Of a DNA stretch of 64,000 nt, positions 1-9,700 are shown piece by piece. Source of the stretch: Leptospira sp. WS92.C1 (GTDB lineage Bacteria; Spirochaetota; Leptospiria; Leptospirales; Leptospiraceae); assembly GCF_040833975.1 (NCBI RefSeq), contig NZ_CP162130.1, positions 3,336,001-3,400,000 of the forward strand, read 5' to 3'. A program made the position numbers and the translations under genes. Every line of letters begins with the position of its first letter. Positions within the stretch are counted from its first letter, which is position 1. The notes under the pieces were generated by a model, which was not told the origin of the DNA, made no database searches, and worked only from the letters and a program-made list of their open reading frames with translations.

Positions 1-24
1 CACCGTTCAATAAAAAACGAACAA

Positions 25-59
25 CCGCGGAGTTTTGATTTTAAATCAAAGCTCTGCGG
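25..59. repeat. Long near-perfect inverted repeat
   Basis: Two 17-nt arms (25-41 and 43-59) are complementary except for two G-T pairs, with almost no loop. No T-run follows on either strand, so it is not a standard intrinsic terminator. It lies just downstream of the minus-strand WG-repeat gene and could still end or stabilise that transcript. Nothing else is recognisable in 1-236. Confidence 0.5.
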
Positions 60-236
60 ATTGGGAATTGCTTTGGTAAAAAAACGCATTTCCGATTTTC
101 GTATCCTAAATTTTCCTTTATGGAAAACGAATGAGTCAAAATTCCGTTAAGAATTCTATTTTAGAATTCCAAAATATACAAAAATGATGACCCATTGAAT
201 CAAAACGAAAATTCAGAAAGCGATATAAAATAGTTT

Positions 237-3200
237 CTAATTTCTAAACGAAGCGACACAAGCAAATTGGTCCGAGAAAATCGAAACCAACACTTTGCAA
301 TTCGATTTAAAGACAATATTTCCGTTTGGATCGATTACGTTCCAAGTCCCATTCTTTTTGACGCCGATTCGAGACGAGTCAAAAATAGAAATCGCTTCGT
401 AGACGATCGGGAATTTTATTTTTCCATTCTTATCCAAAAGACCCCATAAGCCATTTTGTTCCACTTTAGCCCATCCGTTTTTGAACTCTTGGATTTGATG
501 ATATATCGGATCGACGGCAATCATACCGTTTTTATCCAGAAGGCCGTACAATCCGTTTTTCATAAATCGAACAAATCCTTCTGAGTAAAAAATTCCTCTG
601 TAGTCTTCCTGGTTATAATATTCTTTATCCGACCATCCGATCCAATCCATCTCTTGTGTCAGAATGGGTCTTCCTTTGGAATCGATCGTAACAACCTTCC
701 CTTTGATCGTCGCTTTCGACCAAAACGGTATGCTTTTTTTAGGATCCAACGATAAGGATCCATCTAAGGGAACGATTTTATCATAGATTGGTTCTGCAAG
801 AATGTTTCCTTCCTCGGAATAAATTCCCCATAAAGAACCAATCCGATACACGGTCCATCCCGAAGTGATTGTTCTAAACTCATCGTAGGTTTGTTTGGAA
901 CGAGGTTTACCAAAACGATCTACGATTTTCCATTGGTTTTGATTTCGTATTCTAAACCAATGATGGCTGAGGACATCGATCTCGTCCGCTACGGTAGTAA
1001 ATAATACTTTTCGAATGTTTCCGTTTAAAATTTCAGAAACGGTCCAAGTATTCGATTTTTTTAAAAGAAAATACGGTTCAGACCAACGGATCTCGTCGTA
1101 TTTTACAGGAATGAGTAATTTTCCGTTCTCATCAAGAACCCCATGACGATTTCCTTGAGTCGTCGATACTTGAACCCCGATCCCGTCCTTTTTAGAAACG
1201 GGCAAATCCCTTTCCACATTCCAAATATCCATTTTTTGCTCGGTCCGATTCAGACGTCTTCCTTGAAGATCCAAAAAAACGACCCGATCTTTCAAAGTTG
1301 CAAAAAATCTGTCTTTTGAGTATTGAAGCATACAGCGGTCGTAAATCGCTTTTGTAAGAAATGTTCCTCGGGAATTCATTAAGGAATATTTTTCATTTTG
1401 ATGTTCTACACAAAAAAAATTCGCTGCTACAAATGACACTTCAGAATCATGATAATACTGCTGGATGCGTTCTATTTGAATCGGTCTTTCGTTTCCTCGT
1501 TCTTTGAGCCATCGTGTTTGGATAGACACAACATCGTTTTGAGATTTCAATGTTAAAATTCCTAGTCGAATTTTTTCATCGATCTCTTTGGTAACTATGC
1601 AGGTTGAGGATTGATTGGAATGCGAATTGCAATGAATTTGCTTGTTGGACTCCCATATTTTTTTTCCATGTTTAGAAAAAAGCTCATACCGTTGGGTTTC
1701 GAATGAGTACAACTGCAACCATCCGTTTGTTTCCCATAGGGACTTTTCAGTTCTGATCGGGAGAATTTCCTTTCCTTCCCAATCGACCACACCCCGTTCG
1801 TCATTTCGTTTGACTCTATACCTTCTCTCCTTGGGATCCAATTGGATCGGTTCTAAGGGTTGAATTGCATCGTAATTTCCAAAGATTTTTTTTCCGGAAC
1901 CGTCAAGGATTGACCAATCCAATATTTTCTCATATAAAAAAGAACAAGATGGTGAACCATACCATGTTCTGAACTTTTTGTTTTTGAATAATATATTCCC
2001 TGTATCGTCTAAAATGACAGATTCGCCTTTCCATTCGGCTTTTAATAAATCTTTTTCAATCCAAGTATTTTTGATTTGATCGTATTCTCGGCAAACATTC
2101 GCATGAATCGAATCATATTCAATGGGTAAAATTATTTTTCCCTCCGAATTGATGATACCATATTTTCCTTTCAAACCTATAACGTAAGTTTTATTAAATC
2201 GATGAAACCAATCTATGTGTTTATAATTATATACTGCGATAAGATCATAGATGGGAGAAACGTAAACCTTTCCTTCCTCATCCATCGCTCCGTATTTTCC
2301 GCCTAATTGAATCTTGATAAACCGTTTTGAATCAACGTTTTTTGCATAGACATCAAGATTTTCGTAAATAAATTCTGATCTTTCTCTGCCGGAAGAATCT
2401 AGAACTCCCCATTTTCCGTTACGTTTGGCTTTTGCTAAGCCGTCTAAAAAATAGCTATCGATTTTTTCATATTGAAATTCCGTCAACAATTGACCTTTTT
2501 CATCCATCAATGCCCAAAGACCGCGCCGGTTCACCGATAACAAAAAACCCGTTGTTTTTTCTACGGAATCATAGAGATTGATTTCTCGAACTATATCATA
2601 ATTAGGAGGGGCAATTTCTTTACCGGTAAAATGAAGCCAGCCTTCTCTTCCATCCTTCCAAAAGGAAAACCCATTTCTTCCAAACTGCCAATCTATCATA
2701 GTATAGACTGGTTCCGTTAGACGAAACCCGTCGCCTTGAATGAGTCCGTATTTTCCTTCTAATTGATAGACATAAATTTTTCCGTCGATCTCCTTGATAT
2801 TTCGATGAGGTAATTCTAATGCGCCGTTGCGTGGATATAGTAACTCTTCATAAATCGGAGGAATCAAAAACTCTTTTCCCGGCTCTTTGAGTCCCCATTT
2901 GTCATTGATTTTTACTATATAACCCGGATCGGAACCGGTAGGGATCGAAAATTTCCTAGCTACAATTTCTTGATAGATCGGCTCTTCTAAAATTCTGCCT
3001 GAAGTATCGATCAGTCCATACTTACCATTTTCTAAAACAATCGCGATTCCATTGAAAAAATAAAAATTCTTGTCAAATTGAATCGGAACTACGATTCGAT
3101 TTTGCAAATCAACTTTTCCCCACTTTCCGTCTTTTCTTACACTCGCAAGACCGTTTTGATCAAAGTGCAAGGCTTCCTCATACAAAGGCGGAACGATCCA

Positions 3201-3833
3201 ATTCCCCGAAATATCCACATAACCCCACTTCCCTTGTTTTTTCGCTGGAGCTAATTGTTGAGAAACCGGTATTTTATTGTCAGTTATATAAAATGAATCA
3301 ATCTTCTCTGCACTCGGCACCGGTTTCCAGATTCCATCGTCGTTGATAACACCCAAAGTCCCGTTTATCTCAAAAGATCGGTTTCCAGCAAACATACTAT
3401 TTCCAAAACAATAGTGGGATTGTATTCGATTTCCGAATTTGTCCAAAAACACGTCTTCGTTGTTGACAATCGAACGTGCGACGTATGTGTCTTTTTCGGA
3501 ATTGCATCGATCGATGGATCTGTAGATCGGATCTAAAACGATATTTCCGTTTGCATCGACGATACCTACACCTTTACCTCCCCACCACAATGATTCGGAA
3601 TGAAGAATCGTTTGCGTAAAGAACGGCAGAACAAAGATAAATAAAAATCGAAATGGTTTTTTAAAAAGAGGCAAAAACAAGCTGCAAATTCTCAAAACAA
3701 GAATCTCTAGTTTTGCAAACTCGATTCTTTCAAAAATGAACTCTCGAAAAATCGAAAAACAAAACTTCGTTTCACAAAAACTTTTTTGATTTAACAAAAT
3801 AATGTATCCTTTAGAAGGAAGGCATTCGGCCAA
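237..3833 (-). CDS. WG beta-repeat (KWG) protein, exported
   Basis: This is a protein of up to 1198 residues made almost entirely of degenerate repeats of about 30-50 residues. They carry the WG signature (for example GKWGYVD, GKYGLID, GLWGLLDKNG) alternating with 'I..P.Y' segments, the KWG/WG_beta_rep family common in Leptospira. A hydrophobic stretch at about residues 55-77 (FLFIFVLPFF) looks like a signal peptide. The annotated N-terminus is therefore probably too long, and the true start is likely an internal TTG near 3660-3690; no ATG is available there. The family is thought to form beta-propeller-like or solenoid surfaces; the function is unknown. A second member lies at 16842-19325. 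Confidence 0.88.
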   Translation of the reverse strand: MAECLPSKGYIILLNQKSFCETKFCFSIFREFIFERIEFAKLEILVLRICSLFLPLFKKPFRFLFIFVLPFFTQTILHSESLWWGGKGVGIVDANGNIVLDPIYRSIDRCNSEKDTYVARSIVNNEDVFLDKFGNRIQSHYCFGNSMFAGNRSFEINGTLGVINDDGIWKPVPSAEKIDSFYITDNKIPVSQQLAPAKKQGKWGYVDISGNWIVPPLYEEALHFDQNGLASVRKDGKWGKVDLQNRIVVPIQFDKNFYFFNGIAIVLENGKYGLIDTSGRILEEPIYQEIVARKFSIPTGSDPGYIVKINDKWGLKEPGKEFLIPPIYEELLYPRNGALELPHRNIKEIDGKIYVYQLEGKYGLIQGDGFRLTEPVYTMIDWQFGRNGFSFWKDGREGWLHFTGKEIAPPNYDIVREINLYDSVEKTTGFLLSVNRRGLWALMDEKGQLLTEFQYEKIDSYFLDGLAKAKRNGKWGVLDSSGRERSEFIYENLDVYAKNVDSKRFIKIQLGGKYGAMDEEGKVYVSPIYDLIAVYNYKHIDWFHRFNKTYVIGLKGKYGIINSEGKIILPIEYDSIHANVCREYDQIKNTWIEKDLLKAEWKGESVILDDTGNILFKNKKFRTWYGSPSCSFLYEKILDWSILDGSGKKIFGNYDAIQPLEPIQLDPKERRYRVKRNDERGVVDWEGKEILPIRTEKSLWETNGWLQLYSFETQRYELFSKHGKKIWESNKQIHCNSHSNQSSTCIVTKEIDEKIRLGILTLKSQNDVVSIQTRWLKERGNERPIQIERIQQYYHDSEVSFVAANFFCVEHQNEKYSLMNSRGTFLTKAIYDRCMLQYSKDRFFATLKDRVVFLDLQGRRLNRTEQKMDIWNVERDLPVSKKDGIGVQVSTTQGNRHGVLDENGKLLIPVKYDEIRWSEPYFLLKKSNTWTVSEILNGNIRKVLFTTVADEIDVLSHHWFRIRNQNQWKIVDRFGKPRSKQTYDEFRTITSGWTVYRIGSLWGIYSEEGNILAEPIYDKIVPLDGSLSLDPKKSIPFWSKATIKGKVVTIDSKGRPILTQEMDWIGWSDKEYYNQEDYRGIFYSEGFVRFMKNGLYGLLDKNGMIAVDPIYHQIQEFKNGWAKVEQNGLWGLLDKNGKIKFPIVYEAISIFDSSRIGVKKNGTWNVIDPNGNIVFKSNCKVLVSIFSDQFACVASFRN

Positions 3834-4308
3834 ATTTTAAGATTCATACAAACACACATTTAGTTTTGATTCCACTGTTTCTAATTTCAGATAGCCCAGT
3901 TTGATGATTCGAAACAAAAGATACCTGTTTCATCATCGCCCAAAACTTCAAACGACAATATAGTCATTCGTTGTAAAATTCGAATAAGTCAATATTTTAT
4001 TTACAATCATTTAATTTTTTCATTCCGAACTTCCACCTTTCATTCCATTGAATCAACCATTCAGTCAAAAATAATTCGAATCCATGCAAGACCACACTCC
4101 AACTTATCAAAAAGAAGAACTTGAAACATTACGAAATTTGGACTTCGAGAATCATAAAATCTAACAATAAATTATTTCATAAATTTTCATTGACCTCAGA
4201 TTAAAGATTGAATTCCAATTCTCCAAAATACAGATTGTTTAAGAATTTCTGATGAGAATCGTTTTGAATCAAAATTTTATCCAGGATCATCCTTCTCGTG
4301 AAAAAACA
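3834..4308. other. Intergenic region
   Basis: About 475 bp lie between the divergent WG gene and the first tandem lipoprotein. The only open frame is 27 codons (4084-4164, plus strand), with no ribosome binding site or family resemblance. It may be a relic or chance. No promoter stands out against the A+T background. Confidence 0.4.
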
Positions 4309-5118
4309 ATGTACAGTAAAATCATCATTCTTGTATTTTTTCTAACCCAATTTTCAGCGTGTGCGAGCATGTATGTGAAGGAATATGAAACTCAACCTGG
4401 AATTTACACTGCGCACACTACGTATTATCAATCCCGACCTGGAGCTTATCTTGCCAGTCGCGTTAAAGATTTCGCTGAAATCTTTACTCTTACCATCAAC
4501 ACAAACGAATACGGAGCAAGGGCAATCGTAGGTCCTTTGAGTTTAGGATTGCACATGCAAACAGATAAGAATGCCGGCCGAATTCCAAATATCAACATCT
4601 CTTCCTTTGGATTGCAAGGAGGATTGATCGGGCCGAAAAATAGTTCCGAATTGACAATTTTATTTTTAACGATCGGTGATATCAGTCTAGCCTCGGGCAA
4701 ATATGGCTATCAACTAAATCGAGTAAAACAATCTCATTATCTACCTTTCAAGGTTAAAGGCGAGGCTGGAAGCAGTCACTTAAAATCATTTGAATACACT
4801 CGGTTGGGTGTAAGTGCCGGACTGTATCTTGGTCTTCGTGCGGAAGTCAATCCTGGAGAATTGTTGGATTTTCTTCTCGGATTTCTGGGAGTTGATATTT
4901 ACGATGACGATTTCGAAATCGCAAATCGTCACTATAAAGATATAGTTAAAAAGAGAGCTATGTTTGAGTTTAGTTGTTCAGAAGATAAAATCAAAGTGCT
5001 TTCTTATGACGAAGAAAAAGGAATCTATAACGTAATCGCATGCGGACAAAAAGTAAACTATCATTGTAGCGAAGTAGGCGATTATCAACGGTTCACCGAA
5101 TGCATCCGAAAAGATTGA
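4309..5118 (+). CDS. Putative lipoprotein, tandem paralogue 1
   Basis: The product is 269 residues from the ATG at 4309. That start is chosen over the ATG at 4252 because it places a classic lipoprotein signal (hydrophobic IIILVFFL, then lipobox FSAC) right at the N-terminus. The mature part contains a conserved block (ASRVKDFAEIFTLTINTNEY, then GPLSLGLHMQ) shared with the next gene, and a Cys-containing C-terminus (HCSEVGDYQRFTECIRKD). I do not recognise the family; it is probably a Leptospira-type membrane-anchored protein. It sits 36 bp upstream of its paralogue and is likely cotranscribed with it. Confidence 0.8.
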   Translation: MYSKIIILVFFLTQFSACASMYVKEYETQPGIYTAHTTYYQSRPGAYLASRVKDFAEIFTLTINTNEYGARAIVGPLSLGLHMQTDKNAGRIPNINISSFGLQGGLIGPKNSSELTILFLTIGDISLASGKYGYQLNRVKQSHYLPFKVKGEAGSSHLKSFEYTRLGVSAGLYLGLRAEVNPGELLDFLLGFLGVDIYDDDFEIANRHYKDIVKKRAMFEFSCSEDKIKVLSYDEEKGIYNVIACGQKVNYHCSEVGDYQRFTECIRKD

Positions 5119-5154
5119 GTTTTTAAAATTTTGATCGTGAGAGATATATAAGGT

Positions 5155-6045
5155 ATGAAATACAAGTTTGAAATCATCCAAACGATCAGTTTCGGCGTGC
5201 TATTGTTTATCCTTCTTGCGGGACAAGACTGCAAGAGTGTGGACGAGAGATACGCAGTTGTGCCTTTATCCGCCGAAGATCCTCCACAAAGACCGTGCTT
5301 TCAGATCATTGAGTATGGACAGACTTGCTCTTGTATGTATATCCAGCGATATTACAAATCCCGAATCGGGGCTTACCTTGCCAGTCGGGTCAAAGATTTT
5401 GCTGAAATTTTTACTCTTACCATCAACACAAACGAATACGGAGCAAGGGCAATCGTAGGTCCATTGAGTTTAGGATTGCACATGCAACCCGAAAAGAGCT
5501 ATAACCCAGACGAAATTTTAGGCAGAATTCCGGATACCACAACTTCTTCTTTTGGATTGCAAGGAGGATTGATCGGACCTAAAGATAATTCCAATTTTAC
5601 AATTTTATTTTTCACATTTGAGAGCAGTCAATCCTCAGTTAATAGTAGCTGTGGATATAGTCGAAAATCTAAAGAAGTTGAAAAATCTAATCTCTTCTCC
5701 CCAGGATTCAACTTCAAACCATTTGAATTAAGTCGATTGGGAGTAAGCGCAGGATTGTATCTTGGTCTTCGCGCGGAAGTCAATCCAGTAGAATTGTTGG
5801 ATTTTTTTCTCGGATTTTTTGGAATCGATATTTACAAAGACGATATAGAATCTGCCTCTCACTACGATGAGGAAGTTGTCAAACATCAAGCTACATTTGA
5901 TTTGATATGTTCGAAAGATAAAGTCAAAGTGTCTTCAGATCAGGAAGGAATCTATAACGTAACCGCATGCGATCAAAAAGCGGTCTATCATTGTAGCGAA
6001 GTAGGATTCCACGATAGATACATCAAATGCATCCAAAAAGAATGA
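5155..6045 (+). CDS. Putative lipoprotein, tandem paralogue 2
   Basis: The product is 296 residues and paralogous to the preceding gene along its whole length, sharing the ASRVKDFAEIFTLTINTNEY and GPLSLGLHMQ blocks and the final HCSEVG..C segment. The N-terminus has a hydrophobic signal (ISFGVLLFILLAG) followed by Cys in the context AGQDC. That is an atypical lipobox with acidic -1, so lipidation is less certain than for paralogue 1. It carries a longer Cys-containing N-terminal insert after the signal. Function unknown. Confidence 0.8.
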   Translation: MKYKFEIIQTISFGVLLFILLAGQDCKSVDERYAVVPLSAEDPPQRPCFQIIEYGQTCSCMYIQRYYKSRIGAYLASRVKDFAEIFTLTINTNEYGARAIVGPLSLGLHMQPEKSYNPDEILGRIPDTTTSSFGLQGGLIGPKDNSNFTILFFTFESSQSSVNSSCGYSRKSKEVEKSNLFSPGFNFKPFELSRLGVSAGLYLGLRAEVNPVELLDFFLGFFGIDIYKDDIESASHYDEEVVKHQATFDLICSKDKVKVSSDQEGIYNVTACDQKAVYHCSEVGFHDRYIKCIQKE

Positions 6046-6216
6046 GTTTTTAATTGAATACAAGAATCAGATCGTAACCAAAAAAAATATTATAAAATAC
6101 TTATGGGTCTTGAAGTTCATAAGGTGATCTGGAAACAAAACATTCTGTACGGTAAAAAGATTTATTGCAGAGTGTAGCCAAGATAGTTTTTTTAGAAACA
6201 TTAGGAAAAGCAGTTT

Positions 6217-6426
6217 ATGAAAAAATATTTATTACCCATATTTACACTTGTCCTTTTTTCGATTGCCCATTGCGCCACGATACAGTCCATTTATAAGATC
6301 CAATCAGCCATTCATCATCATTTCACAGAAGAGCAGCAAATATCGATTTTTGGAAATTTAAATCATGAATTCGAGTATACTCCGAACGATTCAAACCCAA
6401 TCTACTCGGGTCTTCGGCTGACATAA
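6217..6426 (+). pseudogene. Truncated YceK/DUF1375-like lipoprotein
   Basis: This 69-codon frame has a lipoprotein signal with lipobox IAHC. It then runs in parallel to the N-terminus of the protein at 20049 (CATIQSIYKIQ versus CATIQSLYKIK; NPIYSGLRL versus NPIYSGVRL). It stops exactly where the paralogue continues into its membrane segments, so it looks like a truncated copy. A short functional lipoprotein cannot be excluded. Confidence 0.65.
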
Positions 6427-6787
6427 ACCCATTTTTAGATCCCATTTGAAAGCATGAAAATGCTTTTACATAAGTGATGATTAAAATTTGAGTCAGGATA
6501 TATCATCTCCCTGTCCTTTACCAACAAATCTAATTTAAATGAATGTTTTATGGAGCTATAAACGCCTTATAGCCGAGAAGAAGCCAATGTATAGGAAATA
6601 ATTATTCTAAGAAATATTTATAATTTATTCAATTAAATTTCTAACGTTACTCTAATTTGTCCGGCCGTCATAAGTATAGTGTAAAAATGAAAGGTTTATT
6701 TCATTCAACAATTTCAACATTTAAAAAAATCACTTGATTCATTCTTTCTAATTTTCAATTTTTATAAGTTTCAATGAGGGAACGATT
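6427..6787. promoter_or_regulatory. Upstream region of the cas operon
   Basis: This A+T-rich 361-bp non-coding region must contain the cas operon promoter. A strong Shine-Dalgarno (GAGGG, 6776-6780) lies 7 nt from the cas12a ATG. A TATAAG at 6763-6768 could be a -10 box, but I find no well-spaced -35, so the promoter position is not settled. Confidence 0.4.
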
Positions 6788-9700
6788 ATGAAATCTAAAT
6801 CCATTTGGGACCATTTTACCAAAAAATATCCCGTAACTAAAACGCTTCGATTTGAATTGATTCCGCAAGGCAGAACGGAAGAGAATATTATAAATAAGCA
6901 AATTATTAGATCTGAATGGATAGATGAAAAAAACGTTCCTCAAGGGACTGATTCGGAAAGGGCAAGGGATTATGGAATTGTTAAAAAACTATTAAACCAA
7001 CTTCATAGCCTATTTATCGAACAAGCACTTTCTCCTGAAAATGTAAAGGATTTTGAAAAAGAGAATAAGAAGAGCAAGACATTCAAAGCATGGAATGATC
7101 TGCTGACAGCCCATTTTGAAAACTGGAACCAGTACAATCATGACAAAAATGATGCTAATTCTAAATCTTTAGAAAAATCTAAAAAGAACCTATATATCAA
7201 ACTAGGAAATTTACTTGATTTTAAGGGAAACCTATGGAAGGCAGAATTTGCTAATTATCATAAAGTCAAAAATCCAGATAACAATAAAATTAAATTATCA
7301 GCAAGTAAAGTAAAAATTCTCTTTGGAAATACTTCTGATCCGATTCAATTACTAAAGTATCATATTGAACTTGGAAAGATAAAACTTCAAAAAGAGAACA
7401 AGTCAGAATATTCCAAAGATGAGTTAATGAAAATTCTTTTCACTTTCGAAAAATTTGGAACTTATTTTTCCGGGTTCAATCAAAATCGAGCGAACGTCTA
7501 TAATATGGATGGCAAAATTTCATCCTCAATTGCTTATCGATTATTCAATCAAAATATTGAGTTCTTCTTTCAAAATATAAAAAGGTGGGAACAATTTCAA
7601 AACTCTATCAACCATAAAGAAACCAAGGACAATTTGAAATTAACCCAAGGAGGAGATATTCAATCAAAGTTAAAAGAACTAAATCAAAATTTAGTCCAAC
7701 CAAGATTTGGTTTCAAACTCGAAAGATTGTTCACTCCCGGATCTTTTGTATATCTTTTCAATCAGGAAGGGATTGATGCATTCAACATTGTATTGGGTGG
7801 AATTCCAGCAGAAGTAAGGATAGCAAAGATACAAGGGTTCAACGAACTGATTAACCTAACAAGACAGAAACTAAATGAAGATAAAAAAAGTTTTCCTTCA
7901 TTGCAGATCCTATACAAACAAATCCTAAGCAAAAAGAAAACCGACTTCATTGATCAGTATGAAGATGATAGAGAAATGTTAGCTGAAATCCAGGAATTTA
8001 GTAATAGCTGGAATGAGAAAAAGAAGAGAATTACACAATCTGGTGAAGAAATAGTCGAAAATTCCATTGAATTTATCCAGAGAGAATTCAATGAAAGTTT
8101 CACTTCTTTGGATAAAGCCATTCATTTCAGCTTAAAAGAAGATTTTTATCTTAGCGAGAAATCGATTCAAGATCTATCAATTGATATCTTAGGAGGTTAT
8201 AATACAGTTCACAGCCTTTGGTATACTGAAGTCGATGGAATGCGAAGAAACGATGGAAAACCATTCAATCAATCTGAAAAAGAAAAACTCAAAAATCAAA
8301 AATATATCTCGTTTACTCAAATTGAAAAACTGATCACCGCACACTCTAACCAATACATAGAATTAAAATCAAACGATGCTCAGGATCAATCTGTGTATAA
8401 AGAAAAATGGAAAGAAATCTTTAAAAATGAATTCAAAATGTCTGAATACGCTAAAGAGAAGTTGAGAGAACTAATTGCTGATGGAGAAAAGTTCAAAAAG
8501 AATAAAAACGAGAAAGAAATCATAATTGAAATCCCAAGCATACTGATTAGTTATCAAAATCAAACTCTTAGTGCATGTTTAGAAAGCAAGTCTCTTGGAA
8601 CCAACAAAAAAGAAGTCGTTGTATTGATTAAAGAATACTTAGATGCATGTTTAAAATTATCTAAATTTGTAGAGTCATTCTTAATCAATTCCAGAGATCT
8701 AAAAGAAAACCAGTCATTGGATGGAAGTAGTGATTTCCAGAATACACTTTTGAAATGGGTCCAAGAAGAGTTCGATGTTGCTTTAATCTACAATAAAGTA
8801 AGAAACTTTGTCACGAAAAAGCCAGGAAGCGTTGATAAAATCAAAATCAACTTTGACAATGCAACTTTGTTAGATGGTTGGGATCTAAATAAAGAGGCTG
8901 ATAACTATGGTTTTCTACTTAAGAAAGACAATAACTTTTATTTAGGAGTAGCCGATAGTAGTTTCAATCAGAATTTAAAATATTTCAATGAAGAAGAGAG
9001 ATTGAAGGAAATTGAAAAAATTAGAAAAAATATAGAGAAAGAGGAGAATAAAAAGGCTGATAAAATTGACAAAGAGGAGATTAAAAAACTTAAAGAGGAG
9101 CTCAGTGATTTTGAACTGATTTCCAATTTGGAGAATGGAAAATTCTCTAAAGTGAAATATAAATTTATGCCTGTCGTAGCAAAAATGATTCCAAAGTGTA
9201 GCACACAACTTAAGGAAGTTCAAGAACATTTCAAAAGCAGCTCGAAAGATATCAAGATTTCAAAAAATTTTGTAAAACCGCTCATTATTTCCAAGGAAAT
9301 TTTCGAATTAAATAATTCTGTTTATGATAAAGAGTTAAAAAAATTCATTTCAAAAATCGAAGATGATGAAGAAAATAAAGAAGATGATAATACTCAGGAA
9401 GCCAGGGGGCCCAAAAAATTCCAAAAAGGATACTATGTAACAACTGGTGATAAAAAAGGTTACAAATCTGCCTTAAAAACTTGGATGAGTTTTTGTCTTG
9501 AATTTACTAAATCCTACGATAGCTGTCAGATATTTGATTATTCCTCGCTAAAAAAAGTATCCGAATACAATTCATTAAATGAATTTTATAAAGATTTAAA
9601 TGGGATTGGATATACAATCGATTTTGTAGATATTTCAGAAGAATACATAAATAAAAAAGTAAATGAGGGGGAGCTATTTCTATTCCAAATTTATAACAAG

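Noticed and set aside
6734..6768. cas operon promoter TTGATT/TATAAG
   Set aside because: The spacing is 23 bp, too long for a normal promoter, so only the ribosome binding site is claimed.
8968..9229. Antisense frames within cas12a
   Set aside because: They are mirror images of the Lys/Glu-rich insert codons and have no start signals.
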